Of a stretch of DNA of 49,421 bases, positions 26,083 through 34,073 are shown in pieces. Position numbers and translations under genes: made by a program. The DNA is taken from assembly GCA_013360585.1 (NCBI GenBank), contig JABWBH010000004.1, forward strand, positions 1 to 49,421, written 5' to 3'. The DNA is from Phycisphaerae bacterium (GTDB lineage: Bacteria; Planctomycetota; Phycisphaerae; UBA1845). The notes under the pieces were generated by a model. It worked only from the letters and a program-made list of their open reading frames with translations. It did not search any database and was not told where the DNA came from. Position 1 is the stretch's first letter. Every line of letters begins with the position of its first letter.

Positions 26083-26793
26083 TTATTCCGTCCCCAGCAG
26101 CAACGCCGTCAGTTGCTCCACCTGCGTCTCAAGCGTCGCGTCCACCTCGCTGCATCCCCACGTCACGCGGCATCCGCCCGGCGCGATCCCCTCGTCCGTC
26201 GCCACCCGCACATGCGAAAGCCCCTGCATCCGCACCGCGTCCGACGCCGCGTACGTCCGAAGCGCCTCCGCGTCCTTCGGATGAACGTGGACCGTCACAT
26301 CCGTCGCCATCCCCGCCAGTTGCAGCGCCCGATCCAGGTTCGCCTGCGCCGACTCCGGTTCCGCCGTCCCGACCGCAAACGTCAACCGCCGCGCCGCCTC
26401 GACCGCGAAGCTCAGCAGATCCCGCCCCGCGTCCCGCAAAAGCCGCTCCTTCTCCGCCTCGAACGCCTCGAACGCCCCGCGCAGCGCCGACACGACCCCC
26501 GCGTGCTCCCGCTCGAACCGCGCCACCCCCTCCGTGAACGACTCCTCGCGCCCCTGACGAAGACCCTCGCGCCGCCCTTCCTCCAGTCCCGCCGCGAACC
26601 CCTCGCGCCGCGCCGCCTCCCGCATCCCGTCCGCCTCGACCCGCGCTTCCTCCAGAAGCAGCGCCGCCCGACCACGCGCCTCCGCCACCACCGCGTCCGC
26701 CTGACGAAGGTGGTCCGCAAGGTCCACCCCCGAAAGACGCTTCAGAATCACGCCGCCCTCACCCGCCTTGATGATCGTCGACGCCCCCATCAC
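26083..26793 (-). CDS. fliH: Flagellar export ATPase regulator FliH
   Basis: 236 aa. An N-terminal segment (STIIKAGEGGVILKRLSGVD) is followed by an Ala/Glu/Arg-rich coiled coil with GxxxG-like spacing (EGFAAGLEEGRREGLRQGRE), a FliH hallmark. The C-terminal FliH domain (AVEAARRLTFAVGTAEPE, GCRVTWGCSEVDATLETQVEQL) binds FliI. The ATG at 26793 overlaps the fliG stop (ATGA), showing coupled translation. Confidence 0.9.
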   Translation of the reverse strand: MMGASTIIKAGEGGVILKRLSGVDLADHLRQADAVVAEARGRAALLLEEARVEADGMREAARREGFAAGLEEGRREGLRQGREESFTEGVARFEREHAGVVSALRGAFEAFEAEKERLLRDAGRDLLSFAVEAARRLTFAVGTAEPESAQANLDRALQLAGMATDVTVHVHPKDAEALRTYAASDAVRMQGLSHVRVATDEGIAPGGCRVTWGCSEVDATLETQVEQLTALLLGTE

Positions 26794-27821
26794 ACCACCT
26801 GCTCCCGGTCCCCGCCGCGCCCGGAGATGATGATCTCCCCCGCGTCCTCAAGCCGCCGCACGACGTCCACGATCCGCTGCTGAGCGGCCTCCACGTCCGA
26901 CAACCGCACCGGACCCATGTATTCCATGTCTTCCTTGACCATCTGCGCCGCACGCTCCGACATGTTCCCGAAAATCTTCTCCTTCAACTCGTCGCTCGCC
27001 GTCCGCAACGCCAGCACCAGATCGTCGTTGTCGATCTCCTTCAGCACCGACTGAATCCCGCGATCGTTCACCAGAATGATGTCCTCGAACACGAACATCA
27101 GACGCCGGATCGGATCCACCAGGTCCGCAGCCTCCGTCTCCAGCGACTCGATGATGCTCTTCTCCGTCGCCCGGTCCACCAGGTTCAGAATCGACGCCAC
27201 CGCTTCCACCCCGCCGCACTTCTGAAACGTCTGCGTCACCAGCCCGCTCACACGCATCTCCAGACCCTTCTCCACCTCGCGCACGACTTCCGGGTTGGTC
27301 TGGTCCATCCGCGCCATCCGCATCACCACCTCGAGCTGCTTGTTCTGCGACAACCCGCTCAGAAGCTCCGCGCTCTTCGCCGCAGGCATGTGCGACAGAA
27401 TCAGCGCGATCGTCTGCGGGTGCTCGTCCTGGATGAACGTCAGAAGGTTCTCGCAGTCCGCCTTCTGAAGGAACGAAAACGGCGCCTGGATCACGTGATG
27501 CTGAATCTGCGACAGGATCCGCCGCGCATCGTCCGCCGGCAGCGCCTTCTGAAGCAGCATCCGCGCATAAAGCAGCCCCCCCTGCTTCGCGTACTGCTGC
27601 GCCAGCGCCAGGTGGTAATACTCCTCCACGACCTGCGTGCTGAGCTTCTCCCCCAGCCGCTCCATCGATGCGATCTCGCGCGAAATCTCCTCCACCACGT
27701 TGCCGTCCAGCAGCTTCAGCATCCGCGCCGCAACGTCCGTCTCCAGCGCCAGCAGCAGCACCGCCGCTTTCTGCGCGCCCTTCAACTCCTTCTCCGGCGT
27801 CTCAATGACCGCTGCCGCCAC
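26790..27821 (-). CDS. fliG: Flagellar motor switch protein FliG
   Basis: 343-aa C-ring protein that meets MotA and reverses rotation. The N-terminal domain ELKGAQKAAVLLLALETDVA, the middle domain with the EHPQT motif (IQDEHPQTIALILSHMP), and the C-terminal torque domain (FEDIILVNDRGIQSVLKEID, DELKEKIFGNMSERAAQMV with its charged helix) are all present. GGGAGG lies 6 bases before the GTG start. Length and domains are complete. Confidence 0.96.
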   Translation of the reverse strand: MAAAVIETPEKELKGAQKAAVLLLALETDVAARMLKLLDGNVVEEISREIASMERLGEKLSTQVVEEYYHLALAQQYAKQGGLLYARMLLQKALPADDARRILSQIQHHVIQAPFSFLQKADCENLLTFIQDEHPQTIALILSHMPAAKSAELLSGLSQNKQLEVVMRMARMDQTNPEVVREVEKGLEMRVSGLVTQTFQKCGGVEAVASILNLVDRATEKSIIESLETEAADLVDPIRRLMFVFEDIILVNDRGIQSVLKEIDNDDLVLALRTASDELKEKIFGNMSERAAQMVKEDMEYMGPVRLSDVEAAQQRIVDVVRRLEDAGEIIISGRGGDREQVV

Positions 27822-27860
27822 GTCAAACCTCCCTGCGCACCCTCGACCCGCCCTCGCCGC

Positions 27861-29531
27861 TTACGTCTGCTCCTGAACCCACCGCCGCAGCAGCTCCGCC
27901 GATCCGTGCGGATCCTTCTCCACCAGCTTGCTGACCTGCGCCACCAGGTTCCGACTCTTCAGCGTCTCCGGGCTGACCTCCTTGCCCTCCAGCGCCTCTT
28001 CCGAAAACTCCGCCGTCCCCAGCACTTCCGCCGTCTCTTCCGCCACCAGCGCGTCCAGACCGTCGCCCCCGCGCCGCGAAGTCTCCGATCCCTGCGCCGC
28101 CAGCGCCGCGCTCTTCTTCGCGATCCGCGCCATGATGAACAACGCGATCAGCGCCGTCAGTCCCAGCCCCGCCTGCGGTCCGTATGTGCCGACCGCGCCC
28201 CACGCGTCGCTCCCCGTCGCCCCCGCCGATGACGACGACGGAAGCGCCGCTCCCAGCGCCGCGTTCAACGCCACGCCCTGCGCATCCGTGTCCGGATAGA
28301 CGTCCACCTCGACGTCTTTCGCGTCCGTCATCAGCGTCTTCGCCACGCTGGCCTGAATCCGCGCACGCTCCTGCGCCGCCACCGGCTCAAGATCCTTCTC
28401 CGTCGGCTTCTCCACCTCCGGCTTGCCGACCTTGAACACGCTCACGATCCAGCTCCGCGGCACCTTCACCGACGCCGTCACCCGCTTCCGCCCCGGCGCG
28501 AACTGCACCACGCTCTTCTTCTCCGCCAGCTTCGCGTCCGCGAAGTCCGTCGATCGCCGCTCCGTCGACGAGGTGCCACCGCCTGATCCTCCGCTGATCC
28601 CCGTCCCCACGTTCGCGTAGACGCCCTCCTCCGCCGGCGACTCCGCGCGGCTCGATGACTCCTCGAACGACTCCTCCTTCGACACCTCCGGCTTGTCGAA
28701 CCGCTGCGTCTCCGTCGTCTGCGTCGTGTTGTCCAGGTCCACCGTCACGCTCGCCAGCACGTTCGGAATGTACTTCAGCGTCTCAACCACCTTCGCCAGA
28801 AGGTGCGCCTCGTGACGCTTCATCTCGTCCAGAAGACCCTGCGCCACCGCGTCCTCCGGCGACGGAACCGCGTAATGCCGGAAGGTCCGCCCGTCCACGA
28901 TCGACACGTTCGGCGCCTTCAGCCCCGACACCGCCCCGCTCACCAGGCTCGCAAAACCCTGAACCATCGCCGGCGTCATCTCCGACCCCGGCTTCAGCGT
29001 CACGATCACCGACGCCGTCGGAACATCCGGCGGCGCGCCCAGCCGCCGCTTCTGCTCCGGGTTCAGTACCACCTCCGCGTCCGCCACCAGCGGATTGCTC
29101 CGGATGATCTGCGCCAGCTTGTTCCCTTTCGCCACCGTCCGCGCGAACACCCGCTCCGATTCCGGCAGAAACGGGTTCGTGTCCTTGATCAGCGCGTCCA
29201 GGTCGATCCGGCCGTCCTGCGGAACCGCATCGCTCTCGTGCAGCACGCGGATCGCGTTGTCCTGATCCTCCGCCCGCACGTACACCCGCTGACCGATCGT
29301 CTCAAAACTGATGTCGTTCGCCCGCAGCGCCGCCTCCGCCGACGACAACCGCGCGTAATCGAAATCCTGCTCCAGCACAGCGACACGCTGCGGAACCGCC
29401 GACCACTTCAACAACCACAGCACCGACACGACGACCAGCGCCGTGCATAACGCCACCACCAGCCGCTGCGACACCGTCAGCACGCGCATCTGCGCGGATA
29501 TCCGGGTTAACGTATCCTTCAAGCGATCCAT
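27861..29531 (-). CDS. fliF: Flagellar MS-ring protein FliF
   Basis: 556-aa MS-ring subunit. The first membrane span is RLVVALCTALVVVSVLWLLK. Two RBM/ring-building domains follow (VYVRAEDQDNAIRVLHESDA, PLVADAEVVLNPEQKRRLG), and the family sequence ASVIVTLKPGSEMTPAMVQGF is present. The second span is LTALIALFIMARIAKK, and the cytoplasmic tail (NLVAQVSKLVEKDPHGSAEL, RRWVQEQ) contacts FliG. Size is normal. First of the fliF-fliG-fliH-fliI-fliJ run after fliE. Confidence 0.95.
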   Translation of the reverse strand: MDRLKDTLTRISAQMRVLTVSQRLVVALCTALVVVSVLWLLKWSAVPQRVAVLEQDFDYARLSSAEAALRANDISFETIGQRVYVRAEDQDNAIRVLHESDAVPQDGRIDLDALIKDTNPFLPESERVFARTVAKGNKLAQIIRSNPLVADAEVVLNPEQKRRLGAPPDVPTASVIVTLKPGSEMTPAMVQGFASLVSGAVSGLKAPNVSIVDGRTFRHYAVPSPEDAVAQGLLDEMKRHEAHLLAKVVETLKYIPNVLASVTVDLDNTTQTTETQRFDKPEVSKEESFEESSSRAESPAEEGVYANVGTGISGGSGGGTSSTERRSTDFADAKLAEKKSVVQFAPGRKRVTASVKVPRSWIVSVFKVGKPEVEKPTEKDLEPVAAQERARIQASVAKTLMTDAKDVEVDVYPDTDAQGVALNAALGAALPSSSSAGATGSDAWGAVGTYGPQAGLGLTALIALFIMARIAKKSAALAAQGSETSRRGGDGLDALVAEETAEVLGTAEFSEEALEGKEVSPETLKSRNLVAQVSKLVEKDPHGSAELLRRWVQEQT

Positions 29532-29590
29532 CTACGTCCGACCTTGGTCCCCGATCCACCGCCCTCAACCACGCCGCCCTGATACGCCCG

Positions 29591-29899
29591 CTAGACCCGC
29601 ATCTCCTGAATCTCACGGTAGGCGTCCAGCAGCTTGTTCCGCACCTCCATCAACAGATCAAACGCGATCCCCGCCTTGTTCACCGCCGTCATCACTTCCG
29701 CCACGTCGTCCGTCTCCCCCGTCATCAACGCCGCTACCCCCTGATCCGCCTCACGCTGAAGACGGTTCACTTCATTGAGGTTGTCCATCAGCAGCGATTG
29801 AAAGTCCTTGCCCGACCCCGGCGCAACCGCGCCCGCTCCCGGCGCTTCCAACGGCGCGACCGGCCGGATCATCCCCGCGTTCGTTATCCCCTGAATCAC
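29591..29899 (-). CDS. fliE: Flagellar MS ring-rod connector FliE
   Basis: 102-aa protein joining MS ring and rod. DFQSLLMDNLNEVNRLQREA, GETDDVAEVMTAVNKAGIAF and LLMEVRNKLLDAYREIQEM are the FliE sequence in order, ending in the usual MxV tail. The GTG at 29899 is used; ATG 29872 would remove a variable N-terminus. Between flgC and fliF as usual. Confidence 0.93.
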   Translation of the reverse strand: MIQGITNAGMIRPVAPLEAPGAGAVAPGSGKDFQSLLMDNLNEVNRLQREADQGVAALMTGETDDVAEVMTAVNKAGIAFDLLMEVRNKLLDAYREIQEMRV

Positions 29900-29988
29900 C
29901 CTTCAACCCTCACACCCAAACCGCAGACGAAGCTGCAACCGGGAAGGAAGCCGCGACCTTGAACGCCCGCGCGACCGCTCCGCCGCTC

Positions 29989-30408
29989 TTACGCCAGCAA
30001 CCGCAGCGACGCCGTAAACATGCTCTTCGCCGTCTCCATCACCGACACGTTCGCCTCGTACGCACGCGCCGCCACCATCATGTTCACCATCTCCGTGGTC
30101 AGCTCGACGTTCGGTTTGCGCACGTAGCCCGCCAGCGGCCCCGCCGTGATCGCGTCCGGATGCGACGGATCCTCCACGAGGTGAAACGCCGACGGATCCT
30201 CCACGATCTTCTCCACCCGCACCCCCGGAAGCGTCTTCCCGTTCTCGATCCGACCGGACGAAAACAAGGGCACGCGCCGCCGGTACGGAATCGGCCGCCC
30301 CGCTTCGTCGCGCGTCACCTCCGCGTTCGCGATGTTTCCCGCGATCGTGTCCATGTTCGTCCGCTGCGCCGACAGCGCCGACGCGCTGATGTCCAGAACA
30401 TTGAGCAT
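29989..30408 (-). CDS. flgC: Flagellar basal-body rod protein FlgC
   Basis: 139-aa proximal rod protein. N-terminal helix LNVLDISASALSAQRTNMDT and motif IAGNIANAEVTRDEAGRPIP; middle segment YRRRVPLF; C-terminal YVRKPNVELTTEMVNMMVAA followed by RAYEANVSVMETAKSMF. AAGGGA lies about 9 bases before the ATG at 30408; the longer open frame to 30513 is rejected. Standard flgB-flgC-fliE order. Confidence 0.94.
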   Translation of the reverse strand: MLNVLDISASALSAQRTNMDTIAGNIANAEVTRDEAGRPIPYRRRVPLFSSGRIENGKTLPGVRVEKIVEDPSAFHLVEDPSHPDAITAGPLAGYVRKPNVELTTEMVNMMVAARAYEANVSVMETAKSMFTASLRLLA

Positions 30409-30427
30409 GATTCCGATCCCTTCTCTC

Positions 30428-30470
30428 TTGCCGAACCGAACCCCAAGGAAGCGGTCCCTGATAACCGCTC
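30428..30470. repeat. Repeat family 2, diverged copy in the flgB-flgC gap
   Basis: TTGCCGAACCGAACCCCAAG, GAAGCGGTCCCTGATAACCGCTCC: same arrangement as the other family 2 copies (CCGAACCG then AGGAAGCG), with a small inverted pair GCGGT/ACCGC inside. Confidence 0.4.
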
Positions 30471-30539
30471 CCCGGAAAGCAGTCCTTTGATCTCGCGCCC
30501 CGAGACCGCGCATCCGTCGTCACCGACGCCGCTCAGACG

Positions 30540-30974
30540 TTACATCGTCCCGCGGATCGCCTTCCGCAGACCGTCGAACTTGTTCCGCAGCAACTCGCTC
30601 GCCACCCGATGCGTCAGCGCCGCCTGCGCCAGCTCGCTCATCTGCCGCTCCAGCGAAGCATTCGTCCCGTCGTGAAACAAAACGTTCTCCACCGGACCGT
30701 CCGACGGCGTCACGATCAGCCGCCCGTCCGCCCCGCTACGCGCCTCGCGCCCCGCGTCGATCCGCAGCGGGTTCCGAGGATCCGACCCACGCTCGGTCAG
30801 CGCCGTCCGCAACGCCCGTTGAAACCCCTTCGCGTCAAGCTGCCTCGCCCGATATCCGGGCGTCCCGAAGTTCGCGACGTTTTCCGCCACAACCTTCAGC
30901 CGCTCGTGCTGGAACTTCAGCGTCGCCTCCAGCGCCGGCGTCGAGCCTCGCTGCGTTAACGTCGAGATGAACAT
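30540..30974 (-). CDS. flgB: Flagellar basal-body rod protein FlgB
   Basis: 144-aa proximal rod protein. TLKFQHERLKVVAENVANFG, TPGYRARQLD and the C-terminal LERQMSELAQAALTHRVASE are family sequence. AGAGGG lies 6 bases before ATG 30974; ATG 30980 is too close and the longer frame to 31127 lacks similarity. It is the first structural gene downstream of the sigma-54-type regulator, with a candidate sigma-54 promoter 94 bases upstream. Confidence 0.92.
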   Translation of the reverse strand: MFISTLTQRGSTPALEATLKFQHERLKVVAENVANFGTPGYRARQLDAKGFQRALRTALTERGSDPRNPLRIDAGREARSGADGRLIVTPSDGPVENVLFHDGTNASLERQMSELAQAALTHRVASELLRNKFDGLRKAIRGTM

Positions 30975-31067
30975 CCACATCCCTCTCTCGACCCCCGCTT
31001 CAGCACGACCTTCCTCCGTCCGGTCCCTCGACTGGCCTTCACGCCGGCGCTGGCGCGGCGATCGTTC

Positions 31068-31083
31068 AGCACGCCGCGTGCCC
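31068..31083 (-). promoter_or_regulatory. Candidate sigma-54 promoter for flgB
   Basis: On the minus strand GGGCACGCGGCGTGCT: the -24 GG and -12 GC doublets are correctly spaced and nine of eleven consensus positions match TGGCAC-N5-TTGCW (the first T and the first T of the -12 box are missing). It lies in the 207-base gap between the sigma-54 response regulator stop and flgB. In such GC-rich DNA chance matches occur, so support comes from place and context. Confidence 0.5.
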
Positions 31084-31181
31084 GAGTCGGACCCGTGCCC
31101 GGACGGCGCGAAAGACGCCGCGCGCACGCTCCCGAGGCGCAGCCTTCGCCGCCCCCGCGCATTTCCAGCGCGACCGTCCGA

Positions 31182-32612
31182 TCACGCACGCACGAGTTCC
31201 GGCGCCGTCGCCGACACGGGCCGGGTCGCCGCCCCGCCGTTCGACGTGCTCCACTCCTGCGCCCGCTCCTCGCGCCACTTCTTCAGCTTCATCGTGAGCG
31301 TCCGGACGCCCATCCCCAACGCCCGCGCGGACTTCTCCCGATGCCCGTTGAAACGCTCCAGCGTCTGAAGAATGAGCTGACGCTCCATGTCCTCGAGAAG
31401 ATGCCCCTCGCGCAGACCCAGACCCCCCGCGTCACGCGTCACCGTCTGCGTCAGCCACGGCGCGATCAGCGCCGTCGTGATCGTCGCCGTCGAACACAGC
31501 GTCGCCGCCCGCCGACACAGGTTCTCCAGCTCACGCACGTTCCCCGGCCAGGCGTATCCCTCCAGCATCCGCAGCGCCGCCGCGTCGATCCCCGGCGCCG
31601 GCCGCCCGTCCTGCGCCGCCGCTTGTTGCAGGAAATACGTCACCAGCTCCCCGATATCCCCCGTCCGCTGACGCAGCGGAGGAACCGGAATCGGCAGCAC
31701 ATTCAGACGGAAATACAGATCCTCGCGGAACTTCCCCTTCGCCGCCCACTCCCGCAGATCCCGGTTCGTCGTGGCGATCACCCGCACATCCGCCTTGCGC
31801 GTCACGCTGCTGCCGACACGCTCGAACTGCCCCTCCTGAAGCACGCGCAGCAACTTCGACTGCAACGCAACGTCCATCTCCGAGATCTCGTCGAGCAGAA
31901 GCGTGCCCCCGTCGGCAATCTCGAAACGTCCCTTCCGCGTCCGGTCCGCGCCCGTGAACGCCCCGCGCTCATGACCGAAAAGCTCGCTCTCCAGCAGGTT
32001 CGCCGACAGCGCCGCGCAGTTCACGCACAGCATCGGGCTGTCCCGACGCTCCGAAAGACGGTGGATCGTCGCCGCCACCAGCTCCTTCCCCGTCCCCGAC
32101 TCGCCCGTGATCAGCACCGTCGCCTGACTCGACGCCACCCGCTCGATCCGCTCCCGCAGATCGCGCATCGCCGGGCTGTTCCCGATCATCACCTTCGGTC
32201 CGCGCGTCTCCAGCAGCGACTCACGCAGCGCCTCGTTCTCCGTCCGCAGACGAGCGTGCTCCAGCGCCCGCTCCACCGTCACCGTGATCGCCTCCGCGTC
32301 GAAGGGCTTCTGCACGAAGTCGAACACCCCGAGCTTCATCGCCTCCACCGCGTTCGACACCGTCCCGAACGCGCTCATCATGATCACCGGAACGTCGATC
32401 CCCGCCTGACGCAGCTCCCGCACCAGCGTCAGCCCGTCCATCCGCGGCATCTTCAGATCGCTGATCACCAGGTCGAACCGCCCCGTGCGCAGCTCCGCCA
32501 GCGCCTCCACCGGATCTGAGAACGCCCCGACTTCGTGATCCTCTCGCGTCAGGATCGTCGTCAGCGAGTCCCGAAGAATGTCCTTGTCGTCAATTACGGC
32601 TATCCGTGCCAT
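31182..32612 (-). CDS. Sigma-54-dependent response regulator, FlgR/FleR type
   Basis: 476-aa NtrC-class activator. The receiver domain has acidic residues DD at 8-9 and phospho-acceptor D52 (SDLKMP). The AAA+ domain has Walker A GESGTGKE (170-177), the sigma-54 contact loop GAFTGA (217-222) and Walker B LLLDEI. A Fis-type helix-turn-helix at the C-terminus (HREKSARALGMGVRTLTMKL) binds the enhancer. AAGGAG precedes the ATG. Kinase and regulator genes are 3 bases apart. Probable role: activating rod-hook genes through sigma-54 in response to the adjacent kinase. The local target would be the promoter at 31068. Confidence 0.92.
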   Translation of the reverse strand: MARIAVIDDKDILRDSLTTILTREDHEVGAFSDPVEALAELRTGRFDLVISDLKMPRMDGLTLVRELRQAGIDVPVIMMSAFGTVSNAVEAMKLGVFDFVQKPFDAEAITVTVERALEHARLRTENEALRESLLETRGPKVMIGNSPAMRDLRERIERVASSQATVLITGESGTGKELVAATIHRLSERRDSPMLCVNCAALSANLLESELFGHERGAFTGADRTRKGRFEIADGGTLLLDEISEMDVALQSKLLRVLQEGQFERVGSSVTRKADVRVIATTNRDLREWAAKGKFREDLYFRLNVLPIPVPPLRQRTGDIGELVTYFLQQAAAQDGRPAPGIDAAALRMLEGYAWPGNVRELENLCRRAATLCSTATITTALIAPWLTQTVTRDAGGLGLREGHLLEDMERQLILQTLERFNGHREKSARALGMGVRTLTMKLKKWREERAQEWSTSNGGAATRPVSATAPELVRA

Positions 32613-32615
32613 GTG

Positions 32616-33551
32616 TTACTCCTTACCTGAACAGAGGCGACTCGCCCCTGACGATTCCCGTGTCGACTCCTCCGCGCCGCCCTCGCGGCGCACCCACAAG
32701 ATGAACCGCGCGCCCCCTTCCGGACGGTTGAAGGCGCTGATGCGACCCCCGTGCGCCTCCGCGATCCGGTGAACGATCGCCAGCCCCAGCCCCGTCCCCG
32801 TCTCCTTCGTCGTGAAGAAGGGATCGAACATCCGATCCAGAACCCCCTCCGCGATCCCTTCTCCGTCATCCTCGACCACGATCCCGACGCACCCCGGCGA
32901 CGCCACGTCCGACGCCGCGCCGATCCGCACCCGCCCCCCCGGCCGCGCGGCGTCCAGCGCGTTCAGCAGCAGGTTCAGCACCGCCCGACTCAGTTGACGC
33001 GCGTCGCCTTCCGCCCGCTCACCCAGCACCGCCGCGTCCACGTCCACCCGGATGTCGCGCAGCCGCGCCTGTGGCGCCGTCAGCTCAACAACCTCCTGCA
33101 CCACGTCGCCCAGCAGAACCGCCCCTTTCCGCGGCTCGACGTGTCCCGCGAACATCAGAATGTCCGTCAGCAACGCATCCAGGTGCTTCACCCCCGCCAG
33201 GATCCGCTGCGCCACGTCGCCGTGTTTCCCCTCAGACTTCAGATCCTCCGCCAGCATCGAGGCGTACAAACCGATCCCCCCCAGCGGGTTCCGGATCTCA
33301 TGTGCTACCCCCGCCGCCATCTCACCCAACGCCGACAACCGACGTCCGCGCTCCAGCTCCCGGTCCTTTTCTTCAAGCTGCTCCCGGAGCCGGCGCACTT
33401 CCCGCCCCAGCGTCTCATGCGACTGCTTCAAACGCTCCGTCACCGCGTTGAACGAGTGCAGCATCTCCGCCAGCTCCGGATCCGGCGGCGGTCCGCCGAC
33501 CCCACGACCGCCAGACCCCTGAACGACGCGCTCAGGACTCACTCCCGTCAT
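32616..33551 (-). CDS. Sensor histidine kinase, FlgS/FleS type (soluble)
   Basis: 311-aa cytoplasmic kinase without a membrane segment or clear PAS domain. An N-terminal coiled coil (VTERLKQSHETLGREVRRLR) leads to the H-box GEMAAGVAHEIRNPLGGIGL (His 84 in this form). The ATPase has the N-box LNLLLNALDAARPG, G1 EDDGEGI, F-box FDPFFTTKE and G2 GTGLGLAIV. The ATG at 33551 overlaps the flgN stop (ATGA). Lack of a membrane sensor fits FlgS-like kinases that read the state of the export apparatus. Partner of the following response regulator. Confidence 0.9.
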   Translation of the reverse strand: MTGVSPERVVQGSGGRGVGGPPPDPELAEMLHSFNAVTERLKQSHETLGREVRRLREQLEEKDRELERGRRLSALGEMAAGVAHEIRNPLGGIGLYASMLAEDLKSEGKHGDVAQRILAGVKHLDALLTDILMFAGHVEPRKGAVLLGDVVQEVVELTAPQARLRDIRVDVDAAVLGERAEGDARQLSRAVLNLLLNALDAARPGGRVRIGAASDVASPGCVGIVVEDDGEGIAEGVLDRMFDPFFTTKETGTGLGLAIVHRIAEAHGGRISAFNRPEGGARFILWVRREGGAEESTRESSGASRLCSGKE

Positions 33552-34000
33552 CCCTCCCACCCCTTCTCGATCGCGCCCGCCTCCCGTGAAGCCGTCGCAT
33601 ACCCGACGACCGCGCGGCGGGTCTGCACGGCCGCCGTCAGCTCGTGCGACGTGGACTGGCGCATCACCCGAATCCGTCTCGCGTCCTCCTCGTCCTGCCG
33701 GACTACCCGGCTGAGCGTCGCCGTCGAGGCCGAAATCAGCGCGTCGGCCTCCGCTCGCTCCTCCGCACTCAAACGATCCCGGATCGCCCTCCAGTTCCGC
33801 CGCACCGGACCCAGCTTCCGCGACAGCACCGTCAGCTCGTCCGTCAACGACTGCCGGGACGCAAGCACCTTCAGCAGCCCCGCCGCGTCATCCTCCGCGA
33901 CCCGCTCGCGCTGCCGACGCGCCGCCGCTTCAAGCCGCGCGTAAAGCGCGTGCTCCTCCCGGATCAACTGCAATACGACCTGCGGACTCGTTTCGTTCAC
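33548..34000 (-). CDS. FlgN-like flagellar export chaperone
   Basis: 150 aa, nearly all helical and charged, with the FlgN-type arrangement: LQLIREEHALYARLEAAARR, a central turn, and VVRQDEEDARRIRVMRQSTS. FlgN escorts hook-filament junction proteins FlgK and FlgL to FlhA. The GTG at 34000 has GGGGAG about 10 bases upstream and is used rather than the longer frame to 34072. It overlaps the kinase start by 4 bases. Similarity is weak but place and fold fit. Confidence 0.65.
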   Translation of the reverse strand: MNETSPQVVLQLIREEHALYARLEAAARRQRERVAEDDAAGLLKVLASRQSLTDELTVLSRKLGPVRRNWRAIRDRLSAEERAEADALISASTATLSRVVRQDEEDARRIRVMRQSTSHELTAAVQTRRAVVGYATASREAGAIEKGWEG

Positions 34001-34073
34001 CGATGTTTGCTCCCCCGCCGGCGTCCGTGACCACCCCGGATCTCGCCGCCTTCCGGCTGCCGCTCCGCGCAAC

